Below are positions 7,200-15,777 of a stretch of 61,434 nt of DNA, one piece after another. Position 1 is the first letter of the stretch; the number at the start of each line of letters is the position of its first letter. The stretch spans positions 1 to 61,434 of the forward strand of contig NZ_JAQGNQ010000016.1 of NCBI RefSeq assembly GCF_028291745.1. The letters are read 5' to 3'. A program made the translations under genes and the position numbers. The stretch is from Ramlibacter sp. (GTDB lineage: Bacteria > Pseudomonadota > Gammaproteobacteria > Burkholderiales > Burkholderiaceae_C). Under the pieces are notes generated by a model. It was given only the letters and a program-made list of their open reading frames with translations, was not told the origin of the DNA and searched no databases.

Positions 7200-7973
7200 C
7201 TATCCGCGGGTGGCGAGGCGATCGAGCAGCCAACCTGCCGCGCACTGGCCGAAGGTCGCCGTCACGCTCACCACCGAGCCGTAACCATGGCAATTCAGCG
7301 ACCCATCGCCTTCGATCGCGCACGAAGCATCCGGCGGAGCGACAGCCTCGCGGCTGAACACGCAGGGCACGCCGATGCGCTTGCCTTCCCTGGGCGCGCC
7401 ATGGAACTTGCGCAGGCGATAGCGCAGTTGGGCCAGCAAGGGATCGTGCGTGGTCTGGGAGAGATCGTCGATGTCCACCATGTGCGCCAGGCGCTTGCCG
7501 CCGGCGGCGCCGCAGGCGACGAACAGCATGGCCTTGCGCTCGCGCGCCCACGCCGCCATCGCCGTCTTTGCCTTCACTGCGTCGCACGCATCGATGACCG
7601 CGGTGACGCCCTCGGGCAGCAACTGCGGCCAGTTCTCCGGTTCGACGAAGTCTTCCACGGTGTGCACGGTGCAGCGCGGATGGATCTGCGCGATGCGCTC
7701 GCGCATGGCCAGCACCTTGGCCTGGCCCAGCGTGCTTTCCAGCGCGTGGACCTGGCGGTTGATGTTGGACTCGGCAACGTGGTCCAGGTCGACCAGCGTC
7801 AGCGTGCCGACGCCGCTGCGCGCCAGCGCCTCGGCGGCCCAGGAGCCCACGCCGCCGATGCCCACCACCGCGACGTGCGCGCGGCGAATGGCAGCGGCGC
7901 CGGCGACGCCATAGAGCCGCTCCAGGCCGCCGAAGCGCCGCTGCAGGTCGGCGGCCTCGTCCAGGTGCGTCAT
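7200..7973 (-). CDS. tcdA: tRNA threonylcarbamoyladenosine dehydratase TcdA (CsdL/YgdL)
   Basis: This 257-residue E1/ThiF-like enzyme uses ATP to cyclise t6A37 of tRNA to ct6A. The nucleotide loop VGIGGVGSW is at residues 37-45, DLDHVAESNINRQ is the metal/ATP strand, and DACDAVKAKTAM precedes the later conserved region. Length and motif order are normal for TcdA. It is the last gene after tolB-pal-cpoB, with 27 bases separating it from cpoB, and is probably read through from them. Confidence 0.92.
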   Translation of the reverse strand: MTHLDEAADLQRRFGGLERLYGVAGAAAIRRAHVAVVGIGGVGSWAAEALARSGVGTLTLVDLDHVAESNINRQVHALESTLGQAKVLAMRERIAQIHPRCTVHTVEDFVEPENWPQLLPEGVTAVIDACDAVKAKTAMAAWARERKAMLFVACGAAGGKRLAHMVDIDDLSQTTHDPLLAQLRYRLRKFHGAPREGKRIGVPCVFSREAVAPPDASCAIEGDGSLNCHGYGSVVSVTATFGQCAAGWLLDRLATRG

Positions 7974-8000
7974 GCGCGCCGGCGCCTCACGGCAGCCTGA

Positions 8001-8783
8001 TCAGCGCAGGCGCGCCAGCCGCTCGCGGGCGGCACTGGCCGCTTCCGATTGCGGATAGGCCTTGACCAGTTCGTCAAGCGTGCGGCGCGCGCTGGCGTTG
8101 TCCTTCAGCTCGATCTGGCAGTTGGCGATCGACAGCACCGCTTCGGGCGCCCGCGGATGGTCCGGCGCCTGCTGCAGCAGCGCGCGGAAGTTGGCGATGG
8201 CGCCGCGGTAGTCGCGATTGGCGTACTGCGCATTGCCCACCCAGAACAGCGCCGCCGGGCGATAGCCGCTCGAAGGGTACTTGCGCAGGAAGTCGGCAAA
8301 CGCCGCTTGCGCCGCGACGAAGTCGCCCTTGCGGAAGGCCGCGAGCGCCGCCTCGAATTCGCGCTGCTCGCCCGGATCGGCCGAGAACTCGCGGCCGTCG
8401 ACCGTGACCTGCACCGGCTCGAACTTGCGCAGGCGCTCCTCGACGCCGGTGGCGATGTCCTTCTGCCGGCGCTGCACGTCCGAGAGATCGCGCGCCAGCT
8501 GCTCGTCGCTGCCACGCAGGCGCGCGACGTCCGCGCGCAGCGTCTCGATCTGGTTCTGCAGCTCCAGCAGGCTGCGCCGCAGGGTGCCGTTCTCGTCGTT
8601 CGAGCGGCGCAGTTCCTCCGTGAGGGACTGCGAAGCCTGCCGCTGCTGCTCGATGCGCTGGCGCAGGTCGAGGATGGCGCGACGGGCCTCATCGTCCTCG
8701 AACAGCGCGGCGTGCGCGGCAGCGGTGAACAGCGAGGCGGCGACCAGCGCCGCGGCCAGCGCGGAACGTTTCATGGCACTCAT
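8001..8783 (-). CDS. cpoB: Cell division coordinator CpoB / tol-pal system protein YbgF
   Basis: This is a periplasmic protein of about 260 residues that links the Tol-Pal machine to peptidoglycan synthesis during constriction. A signal peptide ends near ...TAAAHAA, followed by a coiled coil (about residues 30-110, rich in QR, EEL and RRS heptads) that drives trimerisation. Three TPR-like repeats form the C-terminus (AFADFLRKYPSSGYRPAALFWVGN and following). The chosen ATG at 8783 overlaps the pal stop as ATGA, indicating translational coupling; an ATG three codons later is possible. Confidence 0.93.
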   Translation of the reverse strand: MSAMKRSALAAALVAASLFTAAAHAALFEDDEARRAILDLRQRIEQQRQASQSLTEELRRSNDENGTLRRSLLELQNQIETLRADVARLRGSDEQLARDLSDVQRRQKDIATGVEERLRKFEPVQVTVDGREFSADPGEQREFEAALAAFRKGDFVAAQAAFADFLRKYPSSGYRPAALFWVGNAQYANRDYRGAIANFRALLQQAPDHPRAPEAVLSIANCQIELKDNASARRTLDELVKAYPQSEAASAARERLARLR

Positions 8784-9319
8784 CGGTAGGCGATCTCGGC
8801 GCGGCGATTCTGTGCGAACGCCGATTCGTCGTTGCCGGGCACGGCGGGCTTTTCCTTGCCGAAGCTCACGGCCTCGACCTGCGCGTCGCGCACGCCCAGC
8901 AGCTCGAACGCGCGGCGCACGGCTTCGGAGCGGCGCTGGCCGAGGGCCAGGTTGTATTCGCGGCCGCCGCGTTCGTCGGTGTGGCCCTCGATCACCACGT
9001 GGCGCGCGCCGTTCTGCTTCAGGTAGCGCGCGTGCGTCTCGATCAGCGACTGGAACTCCGGCTTGATCGTGTAGCTGTCGTAGTCGAAGTACACGATGCG
9101 CGCGGCATCGCGCGGGCCGGCCTGGTTGCCCGCCACTTCGTCGGCCTGCACGGGCCGCACCGCGCTCTGGCCGCCGCCGCCGGGCGGCGTGGTGGCCGCA
9201 TCGGACGGCACGCCGTGGCCGGTCTTGTCTTCCACCGGCACGTCGTCCAGTTTCACGCCGCTGGCGCAACCCGCCAGCGCCGCGGCGACGGTGAGTGCCA
9301 GGAACACACGCTTCATCAT
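8780..9319 (-). CDS. pal: Peptidoglycan-associated lipoprotein Pal
   Basis: This outer-membrane lipoprotein of the Tol-Pal complex has a signal peptide ending in the lipobox LAGC (Cys 18), a Gly/Pro-rich linker and a C-terminal OmpA-like domain. That domain contains VYFDYDSYTI and the peptidoglycan-binding GHTDERGGREYN. A GGAGG site lies 9 bases before the double ATG at 9319, which settles the start. It overlaps cpoB by 4 bases and follows tolB closely. Confidence 0.95.
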   Translation of the reverse strand: MMKRVFLALTVAAALAGCASGVKLDDVPVEDKTGHGVPSDAATTPPGGGGQSAVRPVQADEVAGNQAGPRDAARIVYFDYDSYTIKPEFQSLIETHARYLKQNGARHVVIEGHTDERGGREYNLALGQRRSEAVRRAFELLGVRDAQVEAVSFGKEKPAVPGNDESAFAQNRRAEIAYR

Positions 9320-9348
9320 TTCCGTAATCCTCCTGTTGGAATCGATGT

Positions 9349-10635
9349 TCATCGTTGGAAGGGGCCCCAGTCGGGCTCGCGGATGTCACCGCCCTTGCCG
9401 GGCAGCCGCGCCTTGATCTTGCCGTCGAGTGTGGTGGTCATCAGTGCCTCGGAACCGCCTTGGCGGGTGGCATAGATGATGAGCCGGCCGTTGGGGGCGA
9501 AGCTCGGACTTTCGTCCGCGGTGGTGTCGGTGAGCGACTGCACCGTGCCGGTGGCGAGTTCCATCACTTGCAGCTTGAAGGCGCCACTGATGCGGGAAAT
9601 GTAGGCCAGCGAGCGACCGTCGGGACTGAGGGCCGGCGAAATGTTGTAATTCCCTGTAAAGGTGACGCGCTGCGCCTCGCCACCACTCGCATTCATCTTG
9701 TAAATCTGCGGCGCGCCGCCGCGATCGCTGACGAAATAGATGCTGCGGCCATCGGCCGAATAGATCGGCTCGGTGTCGATGCTGCCCGAGGATTGCGTGA
9801 GTCGCCTGGGCTCGCCCCCGGTGGAGGGGATCGTGTAGATCTGCGAGCCACCGTCGCGGGTGAGCGTCACGGCCAGCGTGCGCCCGTCGGGCGACCACGC
9901 GGGCGCGCTGTTGGAGCCGCGGAAGTTGGCGATCAGGCGCCGGCTGCCGGTGGCCACGTCGTGCACGTACACCACGGGCTTGCGCGACTCGAAGGACACA
10001 TAGGCCAGGCGCTTGCCATCGGCGGAGAAGGCCGGCGAGATGATCGGTTCGCCGCTGGCCAGGGCCGACTGCGCGTTCTCGCCGTCGGCATCGGCCACCC
10101 ACAGGTTGTAGCGCGCGCCCGCCTTGGTGACGTAGGCGATGCGGGTGGAGAACACGCCTTTCTCGCCGGTGAGCTTCTCGTAGATCGTGTCCGCGACGCG
10201 ATGCGCCGCGAGGCGCAGGTCGGCGGCCACCACCACGAAGCCGTCGGCCGCGAGGCTCTCGCCCTTGACCACGTCCCACAGCCGAAAGCGCACGTCGTAA
10301 CGGCCGTCGGCGAGGCGCGTGGCGCTGCCCACGGCGAGCGAGTCGGCGGCACGCTGCCGCCAGGGGGCGAGATCGGGACGGCTGGTCTCGTCGACCTCAC
10401 CGGCGCTAGAAGCGTCGATGGCCCGGAAGCGGCCGCTGCGCTCGAGGTCGGCCTGCACGATGCTCGCGAGCTTCTGCGGCAGGCCCTGCTCGCCGCGGAA
10501 CGGCGCGATGGCGATGGGCAACTGGGTGAGCCCGACGCCGGTGACCTCGACGCGGAACTGGGCCAGGGCCGGCGCGAAGGGCGCCAGCAGGAGCACGCCG
10601 GCGCAGGCACGCCGGACGATGGAAATCTGGTTCAT
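9349..10635 (-). CDS. tolB: Tol-Pal system beta-propeller protein TolB
   Basis: This periplasmic protein of 428 residues binds Pal and, in the energised state, TolA. A signal peptide (LLLAPFAPALAQ) precedes the N-terminal alpha/beta domain. Six WD40/PD40-type propeller blades follow, seen as repeats such as SPAFSADGKRLAYVS, APAWSPDGRTLAVT and SPALSPDGRSLAYIS. Start MNQISIVRR at 10635. It heads the visible tolB-pal-cpoB-tcdA run; tolQRA are not in this window. Confidence 0.95.
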   Translation of the reverse strand: MNQISIVRRACAGVLLLAPFAPALAQFRVEVTGVGLTQLPIAIAPFRGEQGLPQKLASIVQADLERSGRFRAIDASSAGEVDETSRPDLAPWRQRAADSLAVGSATRLADGRYDVRFRLWDVVKGESLAADGFVVVAADLRLAAHRVADTIYEKLTGEKGVFSTRIAYVTKAGARYNLWVADADGENAQSALASGEPIISPAFSADGKRLAYVSFESRKPVVYVHDVATGSRRLIANFRGSNSAPAWSPDGRTLAVTLTRDGGSQIYTIPSTGGEPRRLTQSSGSIDTEPIYSADGRSIYFVSDRGGAPQIYKMNASGGEAQRVTFTGNYNISPALSPDGRSLAYISRISGAFKLQVMELATGTVQSLTDTTADESPSFAPNGRLIIYATRQGGSEALMTTTLDGKIKARLPGKGGDIREPDWGPFQR

Positions 10636-10747
10636 GGGCTTGGGCCTGTGTCCTTTCCACGGGGGTAGTTCGGAAGCGGCGCGGCGACGCGGCGCAGCAT
10701 GGCGCATGGGCGCGAAAGCCCTGCCGGGCCATGAGGGACAATCCAGC

Positions 10748-11536
10748 ATGCCCCGGCCCACGCTCTCCGTCGTCATCGCTGCCAGAAACGAGGCGCACCA
10801 GATCGTCGAATGCGTGCGCAGCGTCTCCTTTGCCGACCAGGTGATCGTACTTGATTCGTCCAGCACGGATGGCACCGCCGAGGTCGCGCGCGCCGCCGGT
10901 GCGCAAGTACATGTGACGGACTGGCCGGGATACGGACCGCAGCAGCGGCGGGGCATCGCGCTGGCCACCGGCGATTGGGTACTTTCGCTGGACGCCGACG
11001 AGCGCATCGGCGCCGAACTGGCCGCGGAGATTCGCGCCGCCATCGAACAACCGGTGGCCGACGGTTACCGCCTGCCACGTTTTTCCAGCTTCTGCGGCCA
11101 GTTCATCGAGCACTCGGGCTGGCGGCCCGACTACACGCTGCGGCTCGTGCGGCGTGAGCGCGCCGGCTTTACCGACCACTTCCTGCATGCGCACATGACG
11201 GTGGACGGGCAACGCGCCGACCTGCGCTCGCCGATCATCCATTACAGCTACCGTGACCTCGACGACGTGCTCGACAAATTGAGCCGCTATTCGCGCGGCG
11301 CGGCGATCGACGCCAACGACCACGGCCAGGCGGGCTCCCTGGCCCGCGCGCTCACCAGCGGCCTCTGGGCCTTCCTGCGGACGTATATCGTGCGGCAAGG
11401 CTTTCGCGACGGCCGCATGGGCCTGGTGCTCGCGATCTACAACGCGCAGACCACGTATTACAAGTACCTGCGGCTGTGGTTGATGCAGCGGCCGGTTTCG
11501 CTGAAGTCGTCGGTGGATTCGGGGAATGCCCGGTGA
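10748..11536 (+). CDS. Glycosyltransferase family 2, WaaE/KdtX-like core glucosyltransferase
   Basis: This 262-residue GT-A enzyme has LSVVIAARNEA at the N-terminus, a DSSSTDGT nucleotide-sugar strand and a D-A-D metal motif at residues 82-84 in SLDADERIG. The C-terminal part (GYRLPRFSSF, YIVRQGFRDGRMG) matches the lipopolysaccharide-core beta-1,4-glucosyltransferase group called WaaE or KdtX. It is divergent from tolB and opens the envelope-glycan region. Exact sugar and acceptor are inferred only from family resemblance. Confidence 0.8.
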   Translation: MPRPTLSVVIAARNEAHQIVECVRSVSFADQVIVLDSSSTDGTAEVARAAGAQVHVTDWPGYGPQQRRGIALATGDWVLSLDADERIGAELAAEIRAAIEQPVADGYRLPRFSSFCGQFIEHSGWRPDYTLRLVRRERAGFTDHFLHAHMTVDGQRADLRSPIIHYSYRDLDDVLDKLSRYSRGAAIDANDHGQAGSLARALTSGLWAFLRTYIVRQGFRDGRMGLVLAIYNAQTTYYKYLRLWLMQRPVSLKSSVDSGNAR

Positions 11537-11576
11537 ATGCGCGGTGACCCTGCGCTGACTACGAGGACGGTAGTTC

Positions 11577-11650
11577 GTAGGCTGGGCTGCCGAAGGCACC
11601 CCAGCGATCGTGCGCCAAAACGCTGGGGTGCCTGCGGCAGCCCAGCCTAC
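11577..11650. repeat. REP/BIME-like inverted repeat, family A
   Basis: GTAGGCTGGGCTGCCG (continuing to the AGCG at 11603-11606) is mirrored by CGCTGGGGTGCCTGCGGCAG and CCCAGCCTAC. This makes a near-perfect stem of about 30 bp with a short spacer. The same GTAGGCTGGGCTGC unit brackets the RAYT transposase gene at 25181 and 25844. It lies between two convergent glycosyltransferase genes, where a transcript hairpin could also terminate both. Confidence 0.8.
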
Positions 11651-11672
11651 AGGGGACGCTCGCGCTCCGGAA

Positions 11673-12497
11673 TCAACCCCACTCGATCGCGCCGTCGCGG
11701 CAATACCCGCGCATGGTCATGCCGTAGCTTGCCATTTCGCTGTCGTGCCACTCCTTCTGCTGGCGCAGCAGCTTCGCCTTGTCCACCTTTCGCTGCAGCC
11801 ACGACTTGCGCAGCAGGCGGTAGTTGTAGCGGTAGCCGAGGTTGTCCCGCTCGCGCAGGCCGCGCTCCTGCTTCATCGCGCTTTGCGTGATGGAGCCGAA
11901 ATGATGCAGCCACGAGGCGCCGGTCGTGCCGCCCTCGATGCCGGCCTTGGCCATCTCGTGGAAGAAGAGCGAGTCCTCGTAGCCCAGGAGCCTGGGCACC
12001 GGCTGGAAATAGCCGACGTCCAGCCAGACCGAGCGGTGGATCGCCATGCAGACCGCATGGCACCAGCCGCGCCGCAGCGCGTCGCGCATCTTGCGTGACG
12101 CCTCGGGCGCGAGCGCCTCGAAGTCGTAGCCCAGTTCGCCTTCGACCAGCGCCGGTGAGATCACGCGCAAGCCGCTGCCGCGGGCGGCGCCGATCAGGCT
12201 TTCGATCCAGCCGGGGCTGACCAGGACATCGTTGTTCATCACGATGGTCCATTCGGCCTGCAGCGCCAGCGCACCCTGGTTCCAGGCTACGCCGCAACCC
12301 AGGTTGTCGCTGTTGTAGATGCGCCCGCCCAGGGGCAGCGTGGCCAGGTACTCGCGGGTGGCGTCCTTGGAGCCGTTGTCCACCACGACCAGCCGGTCGA
12401 GGGGGGTGCCATGGCGCACCATGCTCTCTATGCACTGCCGCGTGTAGTCGAGCTGGCCGTAGCAGGCGAAGGTGAGGGCGTATTCTGTCTTGTCCAT
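11673..12497 (-). CDS. Glycosyltransferase family 2 (rhamnosyltransferase-like)
   Basis: This 274-residue GT-A enzyme has VVVDNGSKDATREYL as the nucleotide-sugar strand, MNNDVLVSPGW as the D-x-D-equivalent and GYEDSLFFHEM as the catalytic-base region (E-D motif). ATG at 12497 was chosen; longer in-frame extensions upstream lack the fold. The C-terminal helix (LLRKSWLQRKVDKAKLLRQQ) is strongly basic and may touch the membrane. It is on the opposite strand to its neighbours, so it has its own promoter. Sugar specificity is unknown. Confidence 0.8.
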   Translation of the reverse strand: MDKTEYALTFACYGQLDYTRQCIESMVRHGTPLDRLVVVDNGSKDATREYLATLPLGGRIYNSDNLGCGVAWNQGALALQAEWTIVMNNDVLVSPGWIESLIGAARGSGLRVISPALVEGELGYDFEALAPEASRKMRDALRRGWCHAVCMAIHRSVWLDVGYFQPVPRLLGYEDSLFFHEMAKAGIEGGTTGASWLHHFGSITQSAMKQERGLRERDNLGYRYNYRLLRKSWLQRKVDKAKLLRQQKEWHDSEMASYGMTMRGYCRDGAIEWG

Positions 12498-12562
12498 CTC
12501 GGGGCCGGTGCCTGCGCGGGGGCGCAGGGCCCGGCGGCGGAGGATGGTACCCCAAGTGAAAA

Positions 12563-13990
12563 GTGCGAATTCGGTATCATCCGACACGTGCCCGATTCCG
12601 AGCGGCACCAACGGCCCCCGCGCCCCGCTTTCTGCTTTTTTGCGTGCCCACGTATTTCACCGCAACCCTGTCTCCTCCCATACGCGCCGCCGGAACGCAC
12701 GGCTACTTCCGATTCGCCGTGGTCATGCTGGCGGCCATCGCGCTGGTGGGCTACTTCGTGCTGCCCGGTTGGCTGAGTGCGGCCGTGGTCCTGCTGGAGC
12801 TGGCCAGCCTCTGCTTCATCCTGCGGCCTTCCGTGCGACCGGAGCTCAGGCAACTGATGGAGCTGCGCGACACGCGTTGGATGGTGATGGCTTTCAGCGC
12901 GCCGCTGGTGGCCGTGACGATCGTCGAGATCGGCAACGTGGTGGCTTCGCAGCGCCGCTTCGAGGCGCCGGCACGCTTGTTCCTGGCTGCCGCGGTGATG
13001 CTGGCGGCCCTTGTCGCCCGGGTGGATTTCAGCCGGGTGGCCGCCTGGGTCTTCCCGACCGGGCTGCTGGTCTGCGCGGCCTGGGTCTTCCATCCCTCCA
13101 ATGCCCTGTTCTACTGGGACGGCCGCGCGGCGACCATCTTCATGGACCCGATCTCGCTGTCGCAGCACGCAGTGATCTGCAGCTTCGTGTGCGCCTTCCT
13201 GATCGAGCGGGGGACCCACCAGCGCCGCCTGCAGCAGCTCGTGCTGGCGGCCGGCTTCCTGCTGGGACTGGCGGTAGCGCTGCGCACCGAATCACGCACG
13301 GGCTGGCTGATCGTGCCGCTCGCCGCGATCGTGCTGGCCGTCAAGAACACGCGTTGCAAGCGCAGCCTGGCGGCGACGTTGCTGGTCGTGATCGCCCTGC
13401 TGCTTGGCGTGTACCTGCTCGCGCCGACCGTGCAGACGCGCATCCATGAAGCGGTGCGGGAATTCGTCACCTACTGCGATGGCGGCGACCGGGACACGTC
13501 GATCGGCGTGCGGCTCTCGCTGTTTCGCACCAACCTGATCCTGTTCTCGCAGCGGCCTTGGCTGGGATGGGGCTTCTCGACCGACCCGGACATCCTCTCG
13601 ATCCCGGCGATCCGCGCGCTCTACACGCCGCTGTTCGGCCACTACTGGACGACGGCCGGAGGCCACAACGAATACCTGCAGGCCATGATGCGCATGGGCC
13701 TGCTCGGCCTCGCCTCGCGCTTGCTGTTGCTCGTGACGCCGCTGTGCGTGTTCGCAGCGGCCGTCCGCTCGGGCAATGCGCTGCGCAGGCGCAATGGCTT
13801 CCTGGGGCTGGCCGTGGTGATCGGCTACATGGTCGGCGGACTTACGGTGGAGGTGCTCAATCTCTCGTATTCGAGTTCGTTCTACGCCCTGCTGGTCTCC
13901 CTGTTCGCCGCGGGCGCCCTGCCCCGGCCGCAGTCCTTCGGCGAGGCCACTGGCGTGCCGCCGATGACGGCATGCGGGACCCTGCCATGA
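12563..13990 (+). CDS. O-antigen ligase/polymerase-family membrane protein (WaaL/Wzy-like)
   Basis: This is an inner-membrane protein of up to 475 residues with about ten hydrophobic segments. It carries the Wzy_C hallmarks RTESRTGWL, a periplasmic loop with FSQRPWLGWGFS, and GGHNEYLQAMMRMG with the conserved His. Such proteins ligate O-antigen to lipid A-core or polymerise repeat units. The GTG at 12563 is the first codon of the frame; a later GTG near 12650 is an alternative. The stop overlaps the msbA start as ATGA, so the two are coupled. Confidence 0.82.
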   Translation: MRIRYHPTRARFRAAPTAPAPRFLLFCVPTYFTATLSPPIRAAGTHGYFRFAVVMLAAIALVGYFVLPGWLSAAVVLLELASLCFILRPSVRPELRQLMELRDTRWMVMAFSAPLVAVTIVEIGNVVASQRRFEAPARLFLAAAVMLAALVARVDFSRVAAWVFPTGLLVCAAWVFHPSNALFYWDGRAATIFMDPISLSQHAVICSFVCAFLIERGTHQRRLQQLVLAAGFLLGLAVALRTESRTGWLIVPLAAIVLAVKNTRCKRSLAATLLVVIALLLGVYLLAPTVQTRIHEAVREFVTYCDGGDRDTSIGVRLSLFRTNLILFSQRPWLGWGFSTDPDILSIPAIRALYTPLFGHYWTTAGGHNEYLQAMMRMGLLGLASRLLLLVTPLCVFAAAVRSGNALRRRNGFLGLAVVIGYMVGGLTVEVLNLSYSSSFYALLVSLFAAGALPRPQSFGEATGVPPMTACGTLP

Positions 13991-15777
13991 GCGACGCCAG
14001 CGCCGCTGCCGCCGGCTCCGCACTGGCCAGCGCCACCCCCGGGCGCTCGGCGATGCTGGACGGCCTGCGCCGCTTCCTGCCCTACATCCGCAACGTGCGC
14101 GGCCTCTGGACGGCAGTGTTCCTGTCCACAGTGGTGGTGGCTGCCACCGAACCGGCCGTCCCTGCCCTGCTCAAGCCGCTGCTCGACCGCGGCTTCGGCC
14201 AACACCACTTCAGCCCCTGGTGGGTGCCCGCGTGCCTGCTGGTGGTGTTCGGCATCCGCGGGACGGCCGGCTTCATCGCCGACATCGCGCTGGCCAAGAT
14301 TGCCAACTCCGCGATGTACGCGCTGCGGCAGGCGCTGTTCCAGCGCATGCTGGCCGCGCGCATGGACCTGTATGCGCGCGAGACGGCCAGTTCCCTGTCC
14401 AACAGCATCGTGCACGAGGTGCAGAACGCCGTGAGCATGCTGACCAACGCGCTCAGCAACTTGGCGAAGGATGGCCTCACACTGATCGCACTGCTCGGCT
14501 ACCTGGTCTACCTGAACTGGATGCTCACGCTGGTGGTCGCCTTCCTCGCGCCCGCGGTGGCGTGGCTGATGCGCACGGCCTCGCGCCGGCTGCGCAAGCT
14601 CACGCGCAGCAGCCAGGCCGCGACCATCGAACTGGCGTACGTGGTGGAAGAGAACGTGCTGGCCAGCCGCGAGGTGCGCCTGCACGAGGCGCAGACGGCG
14701 CAGGCGCATCGCTTCGAGCGCCTGAGCACGACCTTGCGCCAGCTGGCGATGAAGTGGTCGGTGGCCGCGGCCGGCATCACGCCGCTGACGCACATGCTGG
14801 CGGCCTGCGCGCTCTCGGTCGTGATCTGCATCGCGCTCTCGCAGACCACCGACGGCATGACCGTTGGCGGCTTCGCATCGTTCGTGACGGCCATGCTGAT
14901 GCTGCTGTCGCCGATCAAGAAACTGTCGGAGGCGACCAGCCCGATCACCAAGGCGCTCACCGTGCTGGAGCGCTCCTTCGCCCTGGCGGAGTCGTGCCCG
15001 CTGGAGACCGGCGGCAGTTTCGACCCCGGCAAGGCGCGGGGCAACATCGAGTTCCGCAACGTCACGATGGCCTATGCCGGCGCGACCGTCGCCGCGCTGC
15101 AGGACGTGTCGCTGCAGATCCGCCCTGGCGAAACGCTCGCGCTCGTCGGGCCGTCGGGGTCCGGCAAGACGACGCTTGCAAGCCTGCTGCCGCGCTTCGT
15201 CGAGACCACGGGCGGCACCGTGCTGCTCGATGGCCGCGACATCCGCGAATGGGACCTGCACGCGCTGCGCCGCCAGTTCGCCATGGTCAGCCAGAGCGTG
15301 GTGATGTTCAACGAGTCGCTGGCGGCCAACGTCGCGCTCGGCGAGGAAATCGATCGTGCGCGCGTGCTCGAAGTGCTGGAGGCGGCCAACCTGCAGGACC
15401 TGCATGCGCAGTTGCCCGAGGGCATCGACTCGGTGCTCGGTCACAACGCCGCCATGCTTTCCGGTGGCCAGCGCCAGCGGCTGGCCATTGCCCGCGCCCT
15501 GTACAAGGACGCGCCGATCCTGATCCTCGACGAGGCGACCTCGGCGCTCGACAACGAATCGGAGCGCATCGTGCAGCAGGCGCTGCGCCGCCTGATGGCC
15601 GGGCGCACCACGCTGATCATCGCGCATCGGCTCTCGACCATCCAGCATGCCGACCGCGTCGCCGTGCTCAAGAGCGGCCGGGTCGTCGAGCTCGGCTCGC
15701 ATGCCGAGCTGATGCAGCAAGGCGGCTTGTACGCAACCTTGCGCGCCTTGCACGACGGCGGGGGACTGCTCGATTGA
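13987..15777 (+). CDS. msbA: Lipid A flippase-type ABC transporter (MsbA-like)
   Basis: This is a half-transporter of 596 residues with a six-helix membrane domain (about 30-340) fused to an ATPase. The ATPase shows Walker A GPSGSGKTT at 388-396, signature LSGGQ at about 491, Walker B ILILDEATSALD at about 512 and the switch His in IIAHRLST. Type IV exporters with this arrangement flip lipid A-core across the inner membrane. The position between an O-antigen ligase and a heptosyltransferase-like gene supports this. Translational coupling is visible on both sides. Confidence 0.88.
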   Translation: MSDASAAAAGSALASATPGRSAMLDGLRRFLPYIRNVRGLWTAVFLSTVVVAATEPAVPALLKPLLDRGFGQHHFSPWWVPACLLVVFGIRGTAGFIADIALAKIANSAMYALRQALFQRMLAARMDLYARETASSLSNSIVHEVQNAVSMLTNALSNLAKDGLTLIALLGYLVYLNWMLTLVVAFLAPAVAWLMRTASRRLRKLTRSSQAATIELAYVVEENVLASREVRLHEAQTAQAHRFERLSTTLRQLAMKWSVAAAGITPLTHMLAACALSVVICIALSQTTDGMTVGGFASFVTAMLMLLSPIKKLSEATSPITKALTVLERSFALAESCPLETGGSFDPGKARGNIEFRNVTMAYAGATVAALQDVSLQIRPGETLALVGPSGSGKTTLASLLPRFVETTGGTVLLDGRDIREWDLHALRRQFAMVSQSVVMFNESLAANVALGEEIDRARVLEVLEAANLQDLHAQLPEGIDSVLGHNAAMLSGGQRQRLAIARALYKDAPILILDEATSALDNESERIVQQALRRLMAGRTTLIIAHRLSTIQHADRVAVLKSGRVVELGSHAELMQQGGLYATLRALHDGGGLLD

